Shown piece after piece: positions 5,866 through 7,479 of a DNA stretch of 7,479 nt. The translations under genes and the position numbers were made by a program. The notes beneath the pieces were generated by a model. The model searched no databases. It saw only the letters and a list, made by a program, of their open reading frames with translations, and had not been told where the DNA came from. Source of the DNA: Megasphaera sp. UBA5897 (GTDB lineage Bacteria; Bacillota; Negativicutes; Veillonellales; Megasphaeraceae); contig DJEN01000110.1 in NCBI GenBank assembly GCA_002431345.1, positions 1 through 7,479 of the forward strand, read 5' to 3'. Every line of letters starts with the position of its first letter. Position 1 is the first letter of the stretch.

Positions 5866-7086
5866 ATGCAGTACAATTTTGATGAAATAGTCAACAGATA
5901 TCATACCAACGCTATGAATACCGATGGATTCCGTGGATATATTTTTAATGATTTTGAAGGAAAAAAGAAGTTTCCCTTTAAAGATGATGAATTTGTCCGC
6001 ATGTGGGTAGCTGATATGGAATTTGCTATGTGCCCGGCGATTATTCAAGCCATCAAAGATCGGGCAGACAAACGTATTATTGGATACAGCCAAGTTTTTG
6101 AGCCGGAATTTTATGATGCATATAACGCATGGAATAAGAAAATGTATGATTGGACGTATCCTAAAGAAGACATTTGCTTTTCCTTAGGCATTATTCCGGC
6201 GTTGTATACGTTAGTAGATCTTATTTTGGGTGACCATGACTACGCGATTATCAATACACCGGCATATGGTTATTTCCAGCATCCGATCGATGAACGGCAT
6301 AAACATGCAATTCATAATAAAATGATTTGCGACAGCCAAGGCAACTGGAGCATCGATTTTGAAGCGTTGGAACGCGATGCTGCCAATCCGTTTGCTAAAT
6401 TGCTCATTTGGTGCAATCCGCAAAATCCGACAGGACGTGTTTGGACACAGGAAGAATTAGAAAAAGTTGCAGCGATTGTCAAGAAATACAATCTTTGGAT
6501 TATTAGCGATGAAATTCACTGCGATATTCTCCGTCAAGGCGTCCGCCATATTCCCATGGCTAAAATTATGCCGGATTATGATAAATTAGTTGTTTGCACA
6601 TCTGCTTCCAAGTGCTTTAATATGGCAGGCATGATGTTTGCTGAAATCATTATCCGCGATGAAGAATTGAAAAAATTATATATTGCTACGACCAATTCCT
6701 ATGCTATGAATTTAAATCCGTTGTCTATTGCAGCGCATACAGCAGCATATGAACATGGTGCAGCATGGCTGGACCAGCTCAAAACATATTTGGATGGCAA
6801 CTTCCAATTTGTTAAAGATACATTTGCCAAAGAACTGCCGAAGATTACCTTCCAAATTCCAGAGGCAACGTACTTGGCTTGGGTCAATATGAATCCGTAT
6901 TTAGGCGATGTAGAAAATATTCCTGATTTTATGGCGAATAAAGCAGGTGTCCTCCTTGAAGGCGGCGATGCACTCTTTGTGGACAATGCCAAAGGATATA
7001 TTCGTCTCAATCTTGCCATGCCGCGGTCGATTATCAAGACAGGCCTGCAGCGAATTGTAAATGCCGTTAGGGAATATCATGCATAG
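5866..7086 (+). CDS. PLP-dependent C-S lyase/aminotransferase, MalY/PatB family
   Basis: Cytoplasmic fold-type I PLP enzyme of 406 residues. Most likely activity is cystathionine/cysteine beta-lyase (cysteine-type thioether to thiol, pyruvate and ammonia), as in MalY/PatB. Visible marks: FVRMWVADMEFA (43-54), TPAYGYF (131-137), CNPQNPTGR (183-191), SDEIHCD (214-220) with D215 expected to contact the pyridine nitrogen, TSASKCFNMAGM (245-256) with K249 as the Schiff-base lysine, and YIRLNLAMPRS (378-388) with R380 as the probable carboxylate-binding arginine. ATG 5866-5868 is chosen for its AGGGGG (5853-5858) and because the upstream in-frame ATG sits in the -10 box. The N-terminal segment between MQYNFDEIVN and the WVADM motif looks longer than in typical MalY, where RxGTxSxKWD is expected. 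It is divergent from the XRE gene, its probable regulator. A pure aminotransferase role is possible, since family membership does not fix the reaction. Confidence 0.92.
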   Translation: MQYNFDEIVNRYHTNAMNTDGFRGYIFNDFEGKKKFPFKDDEFVRMWVADMEFAMCPAIIQAIKDRADKRIIGYSQVFEPEFYDAYNAWNKKMYDWTYPKEDICFSLGIIPALYTLVDLILGDHDYAIINTPAYGYFQHPIDERHKHAIHNKMICDSQGNWSIDFEALERDAANPFAKLLIWCNPQNPTGRVWTQEELEKVAAIVKKYNLWIISDEIHCDILRQGVRHIPMAKIMPDYDKLVVCTSASKCFNMAGMMFAEIIIRDEELKKLYIATTNSYAMNLNPLSIAAHTAAYEHGAAWLDQLKTYLDGNFQFVKDTFAKELPKITFQIPEATYLAWVNMNPYLGDVENIPDFMANKAGVLLEGGDALFVDNAKGYIRLNLAMPRSIIKTGLQRIVNAVREYHA

Positions 7087-7302
7087 TGGTTTTGTGGAGA
7101 TATCTGTAGCGGTATAGACGGCAATAGTCGGAAGTTGGATGAAACAGCGAACTGGTCTGAAAAAATGGGAATGGAACAGAATCGGCGGATGTTTCCAAAC
7201 TTTGATGCTGCTATCAAAAAATAGACAAGCCGGCTCCATTAGACTGACAATAGTTGCTGATTTTCAAATGGTTAATGACCAGCACACGATTAAAGAATGT
7301 AT
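7087..7302 (+). other. long 3' region of the lyase transcript, possible coding remnant
   Basis: 216 bases between the lyase stop and its terminator. The lyase frame stays open for 45 codons after the TAG (7087-7221), reading for example KLDETANWSEKMGMEQN in its middle, then stops at TAG 7222-7224. No Shine-Dalgarno site or good start precedes it. A different frame (ATG 7139 to 7399) is open but runs straight through the terminator hairpin and has no convincing ribosome site, so I do not call it a gene. Confidence 0.4.
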
Positions 7303-7344
7303 AGAAAAAACATGGGCATATAGTACGCTCATGTTTTTTCTTTT
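7303..7344 (+). terminator. intrinsic terminator after the lyase
   Basis: AGAAAAAACATGGGC (7303-7317) pairs with GCTCATGTTTTTTCT (7327-7341) as 15 bp with one G-U wobble around a 9-base loop. The T-run inside the right arm and the following TTT give a typical terminator for the plus strand. The A/T symmetry means it could also stop minus-strand transcription arriving from the right. Confidence 0.8.
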
Positions 7345-7468
7345 AGTGTCTTACATAGTTATTGTTATATATGGACAGATATATCTATTCTCAACATGAT
7401 GGTGCTAAGAGATCTGCTGCATGGCTAGAAGTGTTCTTTAGCGATGCGTTGGATATCTTCGATAGAAT
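7345..7468. other. probable upstream region of a gene beyond the window
   Basis: AT-rich DNA after the terminator. It contains a palindromic GATATATC (7379-7386) and a weak TTGTTA (7362-7367) / TATTCT (7386-7391) pair at 18 bases that could be a plus-strand promoter. A frame open from ATG 7371 to the window end also exists (MDRYIYSQHDGAK...), but it lacks a ribosome site. Confidence 0.35.
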
Positions 7469-7479
7469 AGGAGGTGATT
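7469..7479 (+). promoter_or_regulatory. strong Shine-Dalgarno site of a gene starting past the window edge
   Basis: AGGAGGTGATT matches the complement of the 16S rRNA 3' end over ten bases. With usual spacing, a start codon would fall within a few bases after position 7479. The reservation is that the same bases are in frame with the open stretch from 7371 and could read GlyGlyAsp. Confidence 0.55.

Noticed and set aside
7139..7399. 86-residue open frame on the plus strand with a hydrophobic C-terminus
   Set aside because: It runs through the strong terminator hairpin at 7303-7341, and the hydrophobic tail is just translation of T-rich terminator DNA. No convincing ribosome site precedes ATG 7139.
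7395..7427. Ten-codon leader peptide (MMVLRDLLHG) before the edge ribosome site
   Set aside because: It has no ribosome site of its own, no run of regulatory codons, and no alternative stem structure that I could find to indicate attenuation.

Overview
The window looks like chromosomal DNA of a low-to-mid GC, Firmicutes-type anaerobe. Shine-Dalgarno (SD) sites are strong AGGAGG types, promoters are sigma-A-like, and genes are closely packed. The style (mixed GC, UhpT/GlpT-like transporter, MalY-type lyase, XRE regulator) fits a Negativicutes member such as Megasphaera or Dialister relatives. That assignment is inference from general appearance, not from a marker gene. There are six confident protein genes, no RNA genes, and no sign of an insertion sequence or CRISPR array.

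Positions 1-4746 hold a sugar-phosphate or other organophosphate sensing and uptake module, all on the minus strand. In transcription order it contains a 449-residue MFS transporter of the organophosphate:phosphate antiporter (OPA) family (3397-4746), a double hairpin/terminator region, a PhnD-like substrate-binding lipoprotein (2262-3197), a NarX/UhpB-class histidine kinase (809-2260) and a NarL/UhpA-class response regulator (190-825). The last three genes are fused end to end (1-nt gap, then a 17-bp overlap) and are surely one operon, closed by a hairpin at 137-179. No ABC permease or ATPase is present, so the binding protein is most likely a ligand sensor for the kinase. This matches the logic of Staphylococcus HptRSA-UhpT and Salmonella PgtABC-PgtP, but the output regulator is of the UhpA class. 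The likely circuit is that external phosphorylated metabolite binds the lipoprotein, the kinase phosphorylates the regulator, and the regulator activates the transporter promoter, which has a good -10 and no recognisable -35.

Positions 4936-7344 hold a divergent pair. A 238-residue XRE-family regulator (minus) faces a 406-residue MalY/PatB-type PLP-dependent C-S lyase/aminotransferase (plus). The 213 bp between them hold a good promoter for each gene, so the regulator probably controls both itself and the lyase. The lyase gene ends at a strong terminator at 7303-7344.

The last ~390 bases carry no confident gene. They contain an in-frame open stretch after the lyase stop, the terminator, and at the very edge a near-perfect Shine-Dalgarno sequence, which suggests another plus-strand gene begins just outside the window.
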